DNA of 64,000 nt from Jiangella gansuensis DSM 44835 (GTDB lineage Bacteria > Actinomycetota > Actinomycetes > Jiangellales > Jiangellaceae): positions 248,001 to 312,000 of the forward strand of contig NZ_KI911782.1 in the NCBI RefSeq assembly GCF_000515395.1, given 5' to 3'. The position numbers were made by a program, and so were the translations under genes. The notes beneath the pieces were generated by a model. It saw only the letters and a program-made list of their open reading frames with translations. It had not been told where the DNA came from and made no database searches. Below, piece after piece: positions 9,377 through 18,327 of the stretch. The stretch's first letter is position 1. Each line of letters starts with the position of its first letter.

Positions 9377-9982
9377 CTAGATCCAGCCGGCTTCCGTGGC
9401 GATCCGGATGGCGTCGACCCGGTTCCGCGCGCCGAGCTTCGTCACGGCGGCAGCGAGGTAGTTGCGCACCGTACCGTACGTGAGGTGCAGCCGCGCCGCG
9501 ATCTCTCGCGGGTTCGCACCTTCCGAGGTCAGCCTCAGCACATCGGCTTCGCGCTCGGTCAAGGGGTTGTCGGCCACGTCCAAGGCCGCGTAGGCGAGCT
9601 GGGGATCGATCACCCGGCCGCCGGCCGCTATCGTCCGGATCGCGGCGACCAGATCCTGCGGCCGGGAGTCCTTCAACATGAAGCCCGCCACGTTGGCTCT
9701 GGCGCTGCGTCGCAGGTTGCCGGGCCGGCCGAGTCCGGTGAGGATCAGCGACCGGCACCCCGGCAGGAGGTCACGCAACTCGGCTGCCGCGTCCAGGCCG
9801 TCGCGCTCGGGTAGCTCGATGTCGATCACGGCGACATCGGGCCGATCCCGCAGGGCCGTCGGCACGATCGCATCGCCGGTCGCGACCGACGCGACGACTT
9901 CGATGTCGTCCTCGTAGCTGATCAAGTCGACCAGGGCCTCGCGGAGCAGGCGGACGTCCTCGGCCACCAGAACCCGAATCAC
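9377..9982 (-). CDS. NarL/FixJ-family response regulator
   Basis: This is a 201-residue two-domain regulator. The receiver domain covers residues 1-120 with the acidic pair E8/D9, phospho-acceptor D54 (AVIDIELPERDG) and the conserved Lys in FMLKD. The LuxR-type helix-turn-helix runs from about 138 to 195 (LTEREADVLRLTSEG, NPREIAARLHLTYGTVRNYL). It is transcribed away from the histidine kinase gene, with 165 bp between the starts, and the pair almost certainly work together. A palindrome 15 bp before its start suggests autoregulation. Confidence 0.95.
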   Translation of the reverse strand: MIRVLVAEDVRLLREALVDLISYEDDIEVVASVATGDAIVPTALRDRPDVAVIDIELPERDGLDAAAELRDLLPGCRSLILTGLGRPGNLRRSARANVAGFMLKDSRPQDLVAAIRTIAAGGRVIDPQLAYAALDVADNPLTEREADVLRLTSEGANPREIAARLHLTYGTVRNYLAAAVTKLGARNRVDAIRIATEAGWI

Positions 9983-9996
9983 AGAATGCCCCCAGC

Positions 9997-10013
9997 GTCA
10001 GTCAACTGAGCAC
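9997..10013 (-). promoter_or_regulatory. Candidate autoregulatory site of the response regulator
   Basis: On the minus strand this reads GTGCTCAG, TTGA, CTGAC, matching the site at 9275-9291 in all fixed positions. It lies 15 bp upstream of the response regulator ATG, in the divergent promoter region shared with the kinase. Confidence 0.45.
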
Positions 10014-10147
10014 GGTCATGTCACCCTACGTGGTCCGGGCTCTGCGATGATGACGCAACTGACCGTGAAGGTGATCGCCCGGGAAGGCGGTCGCGGCGCG
10101 CTGGCAACCCAGCCGGAGCCGACGCTGAGCTGGAACGGAGGCACCTG

Positions 10148-12076
10148 GTGACACGGCAACCGCGGTTCGCCTGGCTGGTGGCGTTCGGCGTCGTCGCGCT
10201 CCTGTTCGTGTCCCGGGTCATCTATCACCTGCAAGCACTCGACTACCACGCGAAATGGACGGCTGGCCTGGCCGCGTTCAGTGTCGCGGCGGTCGTCGCC
10301 CTGGCGATCAGCCTGGTGCTGCTCATCGTCCGGCGCGGGAACCCGGCGCTGCTCCTGGGCATCCAGGCTGTTGCGGTGTTTGCGCCCTACCTGGTGATCG
10401 GGCAGGGTTGGGCCCTTGCGGGCACGGTGCTGTGCGCGAGCATCCTGCTGGTGGTTCCACGGCGCACCTCCTGGGTGCTGTTCGCCGCCGTGGCCATCGG
10501 TGACGCCGGCCTCGCCGCCTCCCTCCACCCGTCCGCCCTGATGTTCGTGTACGTCGTGTTCGTCAACGTGGCCAACGGCTTCGCGATCTTCGCCATCGTC
10601 CGGATGGCTCAGCTCGTGCAGCAGACTCACGACGACGGGCAGCGGCTCGCCGACATCGAGGTCGAGGCGGAGCGGTTGCGTGCGGCCGACCGGCTCAGTG
10701 CCGACGTGGGCAGCCACCTGTCCGCCCTCACCAGACAGACCCGTGAGGTGCTCAGGTCGCCCACGCTCGGCGACGACCGCCTCACAGTCATTCGTGGGCT
10801 CGCCGACCGGGCAGCCACCGACGCGCGGACGATTGCCGACATCCACCGCAACCTCAGCGTGCACAGCTCGTCGCCCACGCGACAGCCACCTGCCGGCGTC
10901 GGGCTCCGCTTCGCCACCTGGGCACACCTGTTGATCGTGGCCAACTTCGTCGCCACCTCCGTCATCAACCTGTTCATGGGCGGGGGCGTTCCTGACCACC
11001 TGATGGTGGGGCTGGTCGTGGTCCTCGTAGCGGCGGCACTCCAGCTCGCCATCGGCACCCCTCGTGCCGGCGGTGCCGCGGTGCGCTGGTGGCCGATCGC
11101 CCTGGCTGTTCAGGTCAGCCTGCTCGTCGGCGCCACGGTTCTGGTGTTCCCCGGCGGTGCCATCTCGATCTTCCTGGTGCTCGCCGGCGGCACCGTGCTC
11201 GTGCGGATACCCGCTCCGTGGTCGTGGGCCGTGCTCGCGGTGAGCGTGGTCGCCTACTGCGCGTACTTCCAGCGCTATGAGGGCGCCTGGGGCGGAAGCT
11301 ACATGGCCATCGGCGTTCCGTACTGGGCCGTCATCATCTACGCGTTGCACAACCTGCCCGTGATCACGCACCGCCTCCACGCCACTCGAGACGAACTGAC
11401 TCGAGTCGCCGTCATCACCGAGCGGCTCCGGCTCGCGCGCGACATCCACGACCTACTCGGTTTCCATCTGTCGGCCATCAAGCTCAAGGTCGAGCTCGCC
11501 GTCAGAACCAAGGAGACCGATCCTGCCAAGGCTCGCGACCACCTCGCCGAGGCTCAGCGCAGCGCCGAACGAGCGCTCACCGAAGTCCGCACGTTCGCCA
11601 ACGCGTTGGAGAACGTCACCTGCCGCGACGAGCTCATCGCTGCGCAGGCCATCCTCGAAGCCGGTGGAGCCGCCGTCGCCGTCAGGGCCGACGTCGGTTG
11701 TCTCCCGCAGAGCGTGGACAACGTGATCGGGATCGTCGTCCGTGAGGCGGCGACCAACATCATCAGGCACTCCACGCCTGGGACCTGCACGTTCGACATC
11801 TCAGGTGCCGGTGGGGAGGTAGCGGTGCGGATCACCAACGACGGCGTGGAGCGGCCGCGGCCGCCGGTCGACCGCAGCCCGCCCGCCGGCCTGGACAACC
11901 TCCAGGACCGTGTCGAAGCCCTCGGCGGGCGACTCACGGCCGTCACCGACCACGACACGTTCACCCTCACCGCGCAGCTCCCGGTGGAGCCTCCTGCTGC
12001 CCTGCCGATCGCGCCCGTTGGCGGTGCAGAATGCACGTCCAGCGATGCTGCAGTCACTGTGCGTGCGGCCGGTTGA
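10148..12076 (+). CDS. DesK/NarX-type sensor histidine kinase with a duplicated sensor module
   Basis: This is a 642-residue membrane kinase with a GTG start preceded by GGAGG at 6-nt spacing. Residues 5-155 hold a first bundle of about six TM helices, followed by a helical segment near 175-240. A second bundle spans about 260-410. A HisKA_3 domain follows with LARDIHDLLGFHLS near residue 435 (phospho-acceptor His), then a HATPase domain (REAATNIIRHS, ITNDG, GLDNLQDRV). The segment after the first bundle (RLSADVGSHLSAL) resembles the H-box but lacks the histidine, pointing to an internal duplication with a dead first copy. It is the partner of the divergent response regulator. Confidence 0.93.
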   Translation: MTRQPRFAWLVAFGVVALLFVSRVIYHLQALDYHAKWTAGLAAFSVAAVVALAISLVLLIVRRGNPALLLGIQAVAVFAPYLVIGQGWALAGTVLCASILLVVPRRTSWVLFAAVAIGDAGLAASLHPSALMFVYVVFVNVANGFAIFAIVRMAQLVQQTHDDGQRLADIEVEAERLRAADRLSADVGSHLSALTRQTREVLRSPTLGDDRLTVIRGLADRAATDARTIADIHRNLSVHSSSPTRQPPAGVGLRFATWAHLLIVANFVATSVINLFMGGGVPDHLMVGLVVVLVAAALQLAIGTPRAGGAAVRWWPIALAVQVSLLVGATVLVFPGGAISIFLVLAGGTVLVRIPAPWSWAVLAVSVVAYCAYFQRYEGAWGGSYMAIGVPYWAVIIYALHNLPVITHRLHATRDELTRVAVITERLRLARDIHDLLGFHLSAIKLKVELAVRTKETDPAKARDHLAEAQRSAERALTEVRTFANALENVTCRDELIAAQAILEAGGAAVAVRADVGCLPQSVDNVIGIVVREAATNIIRHSTPGTCTFDISGAGGEVAVRITNDGVERPRPPVDRSPPAGLDNLQDRVEALGGRLTAVTDHDTFTLTAQLPVEPPAALPIAPVGGAECTSSDAAVTVRAAG

Positions 12077-12141
12077 GTGCCACCGTAGTGGCCTGATCGT
12101 CAGCGCATTCGTCGCTGAGCCCAATAGCAGGAGGCACCGGC

Positions 12142-12573
12142 ATGACCTTCGAACCCACCGCTATCCAGAAGCTGAACGTCCAGGATGCGCCCGACTGGTT
12201 GCAGGTCGGTGAGCACCAGGCGTACGTCGGCTACATCGCCGACGAGGAGGAAGGGTCCAAGATCGGGCTGGCCTACATCCGCTTCCGCGCCGGAGTGAAG
12301 TTCGATTTCCTGTGGGCGTACGACGAGGTCGCCGTCGTGACCAAGGGCAGCTTGACGGTGCGGGTCGGAGACGAGGTCGTGACGGCGGGAGTCGGAGAGT
12401 CCGTCTACATGCCCGCTGGGGTGCGCGGCGCTTTCGACATCCGTGAGGACGTGGAGGCGTTCTGCGTTCACTATCCGACCGACGGTCAGGCCGGCCGTCA
12501 GTGGCAGGGACCCGAACGCCTGCCGTCGGAGACGGAGATCCGCCCGGTGTCGATCGACGACGTATGGCCGTGA
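12142..12573 (+). CDS. Small cupin-domain protein (EutQ-like)
   Basis: This 143-residue single-domain protein has a jelly-roll pattern: FRAGVKFDFLWAYDEVAVVTKGSL followed by VGDEVVTAGVGESVYMPAGV. The usual two-His cupin metal motif is poor, as in EutQ-like cupins. A GGAGG lies ahead of ATG 12142. It overlaps the next gene (CocE-like hydrolase) by 10 bp and is therefore co-transcribed with it. Its biochemical role is unknown. Confidence 0.82.
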   Translation: MTFEPTAIQKLNVQDAPDWLQVGEHQAYVGYIADEEEGSKIGLAYIRFRAGVKFDFLWAYDEVAVVTKGSLTVRVGDEVVTAGVGESVYMPAGVRGAFDIREDVEAFCVHYPTDGQAGRQWQGPERLPSETEIRPVSIDDVWP

Positions 12574-14285
12574 CACCTGGTCCGCTGAGGCGGGCGGTCG
12601 GTCGGATCCGCAATGTCATCCGCCCGAATGTCACGATCACGACGCCACCGGACGGCGTGCTGGTGGAGTACGACGTCCCGGTGGCCGTGCGGGATGGGAC
12701 CGTGCTGCGGGTCAACGTCTACCGGCCGGAGGGCGGCGGCACGTACCCGGTCATGATGTCCGCTCACCCGTATGGGAAGGACTACCGGCCCAAGCCGACT
12801 CGCAACGGTTATCGGCCCTTTCCCAACCTCCGGATCCTTCCCCAGTCACAGCCGTTCTCCTTCTCGGCGTGGACCGGCTGGGAAGCGCCGGACCCGGCCT
12901 ACTGGGTGCCGCGCGGCTACGTCGTCGTCAACGCCGACCTGCGCGGGTGGGGAACGTCCGAGGGCATCGGGACACTGCTCGGCGCCGGCGAGGGCGAGGA
13001 CTACCACGACCTGATCGAGTGGGCGGCCGCGCAGCCCTGGTCGACGGGGCGCGTCGGCCTCAACGGCGTGTCGTACCTCGCACTGTCCCAGTGGGCCGCG
13101 GCGGCGACGCGCCCACCGCACTTGGCTGCGATCTGCCCGTGGGAGGGCTTCACGGACTTCTACCGGGACGTCGCCAGGCCGGGTGGGGTCCGCGAGAACG
13201 GCATGATGATCGTGTGGACCAAGGGAACCGCCCGCACCCGACCCGACAGCGCCGTCGACCTGCGTCAGCAGCAGCTCGCCAGGCCGCTGTACGACGAATG
13301 GTGGGCGGAGCGTGACCGGGAGATCGAGAAGATCGACGTCCCGGCGCTGGTCTGCGGCAGCTTCTCCGACCACAATCTGCACACCCGTGGCTCGTTCGAG
13401 GGGTTCCGGCGGATAGCTTCCCGGCAGAAGTGGTTGTACACGCACCGCGGCCCGAAATGGTCGGTCTTCTACAGCGGCGACGCTCTTGCCGAGCAGGCCC
13501 GGTTCTTCGATCATTTCCTCAAGGGCGAGGACAACGGCCAGGACGCGTTGCCCCCAGTCCGGCTGGAGGTGCGTGAGGACGCCGTCACCGTCACGTCGGT
13601 CCGGCGTGAGCAGCAGTGGCCGCCGGCGGGTACCGCATGGCAGCGATGGCACCTGGGACGAGACGGCAGCTTCAGCGACCAGCCCGCGTCGTCCCCGGCC
13701 ACGTCGTCGTTCCACACCCGCCGCGGAAATCTCGTCTACCGCCGCCGGTTCCGGACAGACACCGAGATCGTGGGTCCGATGCGTCTCCAGCTCGCCGTCG
13801 AGGTCCAGGGTGGCGGCGACGTGAACGTCTTCGCCGCTGTCCGCAAGGTGCGCCGAGGCCGGCTCGTCGCCTTCGAGGCCGCCTACGGCTTCCGTGGACC
13901 GCTGGTGACCAACGGCATGCGCAAGGTCTCCCACCACATCCTCGATGCGGATGACCGGCCGCGTGACGACGTCGCCGAACCGCTCCGCCCCGGCCAGATC
14001 GTTCAGCTCGAGATCGAACTGTTGCCGTCAGCGACCCTGTTCCGGGCTGGTGAAGACCTCGAGCTGGTGATCCAGGGCCAGTGGTTCCACGCCCGGAACC
14101 CGTTCACCGGACAGTTTCCGTCCTACTACGAGAAGAGCCCGCGCGGGGTATGTACCGTGCACTTCGGGGCGGGCCACGACACCTACCTCGACGTCCCCGT
14201 ACAAACAGGAGCTGCGGCATGGCCACCAGTTGGGCCTACATCTACGGGCAGCCGGGAGCCGACCCCGTCGCCGACCGAATCGTGA
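12564..14285 (+). CDS. CocE/NonD-family serine hydrolase (X-Pro dipeptidyl-peptidase-like)
   Basis: This 573-residue protein combines an alpha/beta hydrolase (about 45-330) with a C-terminal jelly-roll domain (about 340-560), the CocE layout. The nucleophile is in GLNGVSYLALSQW, the acid in GSFSDHN, and the usual WYP-like oxyanion tyrosine region is near AHPYGKDY. Members cleave esters or N-terminal dipeptides; the substrate here cannot be read. I chose ATG 12564 (MAVTPGPLRR), inside the end of the cupin gene. The last 20 residues are Pro/Ser/Thr-rich and overlap the next gene by 67 bp. No signal peptide is seen, so it is probably cytosolic. Confidence 0.9.
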   Translation: MAVTPGPLRRAVGRIRNVIRPNVTITTPPDGVLVEYDVPVAVRDGTVLRVNVYRPEGGGTYPVMMSAHPYGKDYRPKPTRNGYRPFPNLRILPQSQPFSFSAWTGWEAPDPAYWVPRGYVVVNADLRGWGTSEGIGTLLGAGEGEDYHDLIEWAAAQPWSTGRVGLNGVSYLALSQWAAAATRPPHLAAICPWEGFTDFYRDVARPGGVRENGMMIVWTKGTARTRPDSAVDLRQQQLARPLYDEWWAERDREIEKIDVPALVCGSFSDHNLHTRGSFEGFRRIASRQKWLYTHRGPKWSVFYSGDALAEQARFFDHFLKGEDNGQDALPPVRLEVREDAVTVTSVRREQQWPPAGTAWQRWHLGRDGSFSDQPASSPATSSFHTRRGNLVYRRRFRTDTEIVGPMRLQLAVEVQGGGDVNVFAAVRKVRRGRLVAFEAAYGFRGPLVTNGMRKVSHHILDADDRPRDDVAEPLRPGQIVQLEIELLPSATLFRAGEDLELVIQGQWFHARNPFTGQFPSYYEKSPRGVCTVHFGAGHDTYLDVPVQTGAAAWPPVGPTSTGSREPTPSPTES

Positions 14286-14542
14286 TCGATCGTGGTGAGC
14301 ACCGGACGACGCTCGTCCCGGTGCCCGACGAGTCCGCCGCCGCAGGGGTCGCGGTCGAGCTGGTCGACGACGGCGTTCAGCTCATCGAGCTGTGCGGTGG
14401 GTTCACGGTCCACGACGCCGCGCGCGTGATCGAAGCGGTGGACGGTCAAGTGCCGGTCGGTCACGTGACCTTCGGCCTGGAGTCGGTCACCGCCGCCGCC
14501 GCGTACAAGGCACAGTTCGACGCGCAGGACCCAGTTGACTGA
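14219..14542 (+). CDS. Small conserved protein (DUF6506-like)
   Basis: This 107-residue protein has the conserved core ELVDDGVQLIELCGGF and a following PVGHVTFG strand, which I associate with the DUF6506 family. It is preceded by AGGAG and overlaps the CocE gene, making it the last gene of a three-gene operon. No function is known for the family. Confidence 0.8.
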   Translation: MATSWAYIYGQPGADPVADRIVIDRGEHRTTLVPVPDESAAAGVAVELVDDGVQLIELCGGFTVHDAARVIEAVDGQVPVGHVTFGLESVTAAAAYKAQFDAQDPVD

Positions 14543-14567
14543 CTCGCGTAGGACGATCCCGCGCAGG

Positions 14568-15116
14568 TCAGCTCTTGATACGGGCGAGCACCCCACCGTG
14601 GACTTGTGACGCGCGTTCCTGCTCACCTGCGAAGGAGCTCACGACGATGAGCGCGCCAGTGAGCGCCGGAACAGCCCATTGGAGGACCGACAGCTGTCGT
14701 TGTGCCGCGGCGGTCTTGGGCGGGGTCGCCTCATCGGGATCAGTGCCCGACGACGCCGGGACGTCTGTGCGGTCTGAAGCTTTTTTGCCGACGGCTCGAC
14801 TGTACGACGTCGCTGCCAGCGCGGCAGCCGTCAGGGCGGTCTTGGCGATCGCCATAGTCGCGACGCCTCGCTGCGCACGAAGCCGGCCCATGTTTCCGAC
14901 CAGCTGACCGGTGCTACCGACCAGATGTACACCTATCGCCGCCGCGTTGACCGGAGTCCAGCGGTCCCAGCCGATGTTGGCGACGGCGCCGGTGCTCGAT
15001 GCGTCACCGGCCGCGCCCGCAGCTGGGTTCAGCGCAATCGCGTTCGCGAGTGTCCCGCCGAACCAGGCGGCCAAGCCGAGATCGTGCATGGTCCGAGAGA
15101 TCGTGTTGCGTGTCAT
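14568..15116 (-). CDS. Membrane protein of unknown function
   Basis: This 182-residue protein begins MTRNTISRTMHDLGLAAWFGG and has about four hydrophobic stretches (17-33, 52-70, 85-100, 150-168) with a polar Asp/Pro/Lys linker near 115-140. AAGGGGG precedes the ATG at good spacing. Similar proteins are common in actinobacteria without known function. It is convergent with the CocE operon. Confidence 0.82.
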   Translation of the reverse strand: MTRNTISRTMHDLGLAAWFGGTLANAIALNPAAGAAGDASSTGAVANIGWDRWTPVNAAAIGVHLVGSTGQLVGNMGRLRAQRGVATMAIAKTALTAAALAATSYSRAVGKKASDRTDVPASSGTDPDEATPPKTAAAQRQLSVLQWAVPALTGALIVVSSFAGEQERASQVHGGVLARIKS

Positions 15117-15228
15117 GGATTGCCCCCTTACTCGAAGACTGAGGCGGTACCCATGCACGGATGGGTGACACCTTCTCGCGACAATCGCCGGTGACGGTCC
15201 GCGATCTGTACTCGCACAGCTTGGTACG

Positions 15229-16095
15229 GTGATGATGAGTGAGGCGCCGCGCGACCCGGCCGGGCCTGACGTGGACACCGGACCGAGGCCGCCTGAGCGC
15301 CCGAGGGTGTGGGGCCACATGAGTGCAAATGATCATCGCAACCGCGATCTTGCCCGCTTGCTGAGCGCCTTGCCCAATCTGCTGCTGAACACGCCTCGGG
15401 TCGAGACCTTCCTGGCGGAGCTGGCGGACCTGGCGGCGGTGATCATCGAGCCACCAGCCTCCTGCGGCATCATGACCCGGTACGAGGGCCAACTGCGCAC
15501 CGTAGTCGCCAGCGACGAGCGCGCGACCGTGGTCGACGCTGAGCAGTACGGCGCGGGCCGAGGGCCTTGTCTGGAGGCGTTGCAGACCGGCAGCATCGTC
15601 GAGGTGCCGGACCAGATGTCGGATCCGAGGTGGCCCGGCTATCGCGAGCAGGCGATCGCCCAGGGAGTCCGGTCGTCGCTGAGCCTGCCGCTAATCGTCG
15701 ATTCAGGCCCCGTCGGTGCCATGAACCTCTACGGCTTCGACCGGCCACAGTCGTTCGACCCCGACACCCGGCATCGCGCCGAGATCTTCGCCGCGCAGGC
15801 GTCCACCACACTGGCGCTCGCGCTGCGCCAGCTGGCTCAGGCCGAGCTGGCCGAACAACTGGAACAAGCGCTGTCGTCACGCACGGTCATCGACCAGGCC
15901 ATCGGCATTCTCATGGCTGAGCAGCGCTGTTCCGCCGATGACGCATTCGCCGTCCTGCGCACGCACTCGCAGAACAACAACCGCAAGCTACGTGACGTGG
16001 CCGAGGCGCTGGTCACCAGGGTCTCGCGACGTCCGGCGCAGCCCGGCGCGTTGTTCCGCCGCCCTGGCGACGGTGGTACGAAGGCGGAGGAATAG
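15229..16095 (+). CDS. GAF-ANTAR transcription antitermination regulator
   Basis: This is a 288-residue regulator with a GAF sensor domain (about 40-200; AGRGPCLEALQTGSIV and SSLSLPLIV) and a C-terminal ANTAR RNA-binding domain (about 215-275; VIDQAIGILMAEQRCSADDAFAVLRTHSQNNNRKLRDVAEAL). ANTAR proteins bind paired hexaloop RNA hairpins and block termination. Three in-frame starts (GTG 15229, ATG 15232, ATG 15235) lie together; the first 30 residues are disordered. A second ANTAR protein follows 95 bp downstream. Confidence 0.94.
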   Translation: MMMSEAPRDPAGPDVDTGPRPPERPRVWGHMSANDHRNRDLARLLSALPNLLLNTPRVETFLAELADLAAVIIEPPASCGIMTRYEGQLRTVVASDERATVVDAEQYGAGRGPCLEALQTGSIVEVPDQMSDPRWPGYREQAIAQGVRSSLSLPLIVDSGPVGAMNLYGFDRPQSFDPDTRHRAEIFAAQASTTLALALRQLAQAELAEQLEQALSSRTVIDQAIGILMAEQRCSADDAFAVLRTHSQNNNRKLRDVAEALVTRVSRRPAQPGALFRRPGDGGTKAEE

Positions 16096-16189
16096 GTTCA
16101 TCCAAGCAAGGTGCTAAAATCACCACAACGGTTGGGACGTCAGCCGGCGGCAAGTCACGCCGCGAGTGGTTCGTCCGTCGGAGTCCCAT

Positions 16190-16507
16190 ATGGCTCACGC
16201 CCGCTCTTCTTCTCATCTCACGCTCGGTCCCCTGAGCCGTCCCGCCCCCACTCGCACCGAGCCGCCCGGCGGTGTCCTCGACCAGGCACTCGGCGTGCTG
16301 ATTGGTCTTTTCGGCATGGATGCCGATGCGTGCCGAGCACTGCTCGACCACTGGGCACGCCGATACGGCACAGATGTCTACGAGGTCGCGGACACCCTGG
16401 TCCTCACGGTGTGCCAGGGCCGGCCCGGCAGTGATCTGACGCTCGCCCGGTGGCTCGAACAGCAGCTACGGCACACCCCGGAGGCGGCAAATCGGGACGC
16501 GTGGTGA
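16190..16507 (+). CDS. Small stand-alone ANTAR-domain protein
   Basis: This 105-residue protein has an ANTAR-like helical core at about 28-75 (GVLDQALGVLIGLFGMDADACRALLDHWARRYG...). It lacks a sensor domain. Start ATG 16190 is preferred; GTG 16166 is possible. It follows the GAF-ANTAR gene in the same direction and may form heterodimers with it (inference). Confidence 0.72.
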   Translation: MAHARSSSHLTLGPLSRPAPTRTEPPGGVLDQALGVLIGLFGMDADACRALLDHWARRYGTDVYEVADTLVLTVCQGRPGSDLTLARWLEQQLRHTPEAANRDAW

Positions 16508-16555
16508 GAGCGGGACGGTGTGGCGACGGCGGCCGTCACCAGCTGACCCCGGGTG

Positions 16556-17788
16556 TCATGGCGTGCCGGGTGCCGTCCGAGGTGGGGTGGCGTCGATCCA
16601 GGCGCGCACTGATTCGTCGTGCTGGCCGAGGGTGGGCGGCGGCTGGTGGTGGTCGCGGCCGCCGGCGTACGGGAGGTCGCCGAACCGTAATGCTGGGCCG
16701 GGCAGCTCGACTGGCCCGAGCACCGGATGGTGGACGGTGACGACGAGGCCCTGGGAGCGGGTCTGTTCCCATTCGAACACCTCGTCGACGGTGCGGACGC
16801 GGCCGGCCGGGATGCCCGCGTCGGCCAGCCGCTTCAGCCACTCGGCGGCCGGCCGGGCAGCCAGACGGGTCTCGATGTCGGCGGTCAGCTCGCCGCGGTG
16901 GCGTACCCGTTCGCGGTTGGTGACGTAGCGGGGATCGTCGGGGTCGATGCCGACGAGCCCGGCGAAGGTGCGCCAGCTGCTCTGGCTGCCGACCGCGATC
17001 TGGATGGTCGCGTCGGGCGCGGCGAAGCTCCCGTACGGGGCGATGGCCGGATGCGCGTTGCCCTCACCGGTGGGTACCTCGCCGGCCACGGTGGCGCGGG
17101 TGCCCTGGAAGGCCAGCGTGGCCGCCACCGAGGCCAGCAGCGACGTGCGCACCACCTGCCCGCGTCCGGTGTGGTGCCGCTCGGCGATGGCCGCGACCAC
17201 GCCGAGCGCGCCGTGCAGGCCGGCCAGCAGGTCGGCGATGGGCACGCCTACCTTCGTCGGCTCGCCGGGTGGGCCGGTGACCGACATCAAGCCGGCCTCG
17301 CCCTGCGCGATCTGGTCGAACCCTGCCCGCTGCCCCTCGGGGCCGTCCGGCCCGAAGCCGGAGATCGACAGCACAACGAGCGACGGGTTGACCTGATGCA
17401 GCCGCTCGACCCCGAGACCGAGGCGGTCGAGCGTGCCGGGCCGGAAGTTCTCGATCAGCACGTCGGCCCTGGCGGCCAGCTCCTCGACGAACCGGCGGCC
17501 GTCGTCGGTCTTCAGGTCGGCGGTGACGGACTCCTTGTTGCGGTTGCAGCTGAGGAAATACGTCGAGATGGGGTCATCGGCCGGCCCCATGAACGGCGGG
17601 CCCCAGTGCCGGGAGTCGTCGCCGCGGCCGGGTACCTCGACCTTGATGACCCGGGCGCCGAGGTCTCCGAGCAGCATGCCGGCGTGCGGGCCGGCCAGCG
17701 CTCGACTGAGGTCGACGACGACGCAGCCGGCCAGCGGGCCGGCGGATGGGGCGTCCTGCGCTTCGGACAACGGCAGACCTCCGCTCAT
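16556..17788 (-). CDS. CaiB/BaiF-type CoA transferase (family III)
   Basis: This 410-residue enzyme moves CoA between carboxylic acids through an acyl-aspartate. The catalytic Asp is D158 in GFDQIAQGEAGLM. Other family landmarks are VVDLSRALAGPHAGMLLGDLGARVIKVE, NRNKESVTADLK and VENFRPG-like ENFRPGTLDRLGLG. The length is normal. The substrate is not predictable. Upstream is a short helix-turn-helix remnant that may once have been its regulator. Confidence 0.94.
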   Translation of the reverse strand: MSGGLPLSEAQDAPSAGPLAGCVVVDLSRALAGPHAGMLLGDLGARVIKVEVPGRGDDSRHWGPPFMGPADDPISTYFLSCNRNKESVTADLKTDDGRRFVEELAARADVLIENFRPGTLDRLGLGVERLHQVNPSLVVLSISGFGPDGPEGQRAGFDQIAQGEAGLMSVTGPPGEPTKVGVPIADLLAGLHGALGVVAAIAERHHTGRGQVVRTSLLASVAATLAFQGTRATVAGEVPTGEGNAHPAIAPYGSFAAPDATIQIAVGSQSSWRTFAGLVGIDPDDPRYVTNRERVRHRGELTADIETRLAARPAAEWLKRLADAGIPAGRVRTVDEVFEWEQTRSQGLVVTVHHPVLGPVELPGPALRFGDLPYAGGRDHHQPPPTLGQHDESVRAWIDATPPRTAPGTP

Positions 17789-17798
17789 TCGGTGGAAT

Positions 17799-18050
17799 CT
17801 ACCGGCTTTCGCTCTGGTCGATGATGATGCGCAAGCCCGGCGGCGCCAGCTCGCGCAGACGGTTGTCGGCCATGGCGCTGAGCATCCGACGGACAGTGCT
17901 GGTGGTCAATCCCGTATCGCGAGAGATCTCGGCGATGCTGGCCACCGAAACAGCGCAGCATGGTGACTGTCCGCGGTCCACGGCCCGGGCCGGGCCTCGC
18001 GCGTCGGTTCCCCTTGCCTTCCCCGCCGGCACTTCCTGGTCAGCGGCCAC
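17799..18050 (-). pseudogene. Remnant of an IclR-like helix-turn-helix regulator
   Basis: The 83-codon frame contains AEISRDTGLTTSTVRRMLSAMADNRL, which resembles the first part of IclR-type regulators (AEIARRTGLPKSTVHRLL). No effector-binding domain follows, and the frame ends in a short unrelated tail 10 bp before the CoA transferase gene. It may be a decayed regulator of that gene. The upstream 45 residues have no clear structure. Confidence 0.4.
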
Positions 18051-18327
18051 GCCCAGGTGATGCCGTCGCTGCCCGGCGACATCGTCGACCGGGTACGTCT
18101 GGCGCCGTGCCGAGCGCCGTCAGCGACGACGTCGTCGAATCCAGCGTCTGTGGCGGCCGAACCTGGTCAATCCGTTCGTCGACCAGCTGCGGGTGACCCG
18201 AGCGGGTGGAGCGTCGATGGTAGCCCGCGTCGGTTTCCGCCAGGCCGTTCCTGTCGTCGAGGTCGCGCCAGTGACCTCACGCCAGACGACATCGGCGCCG
18301 GGCGTTGCGGGCGTGGCGAGGCGCTGA
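18051..18327. other. Intergenic stretch without a supported gene
   Basis: Open frames here are antisense or low-quality GC-rich frames. I see no ribosome site followed by a plausible protein, no hairpin with a T run and no RNA gene. Confidence 0.5.
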
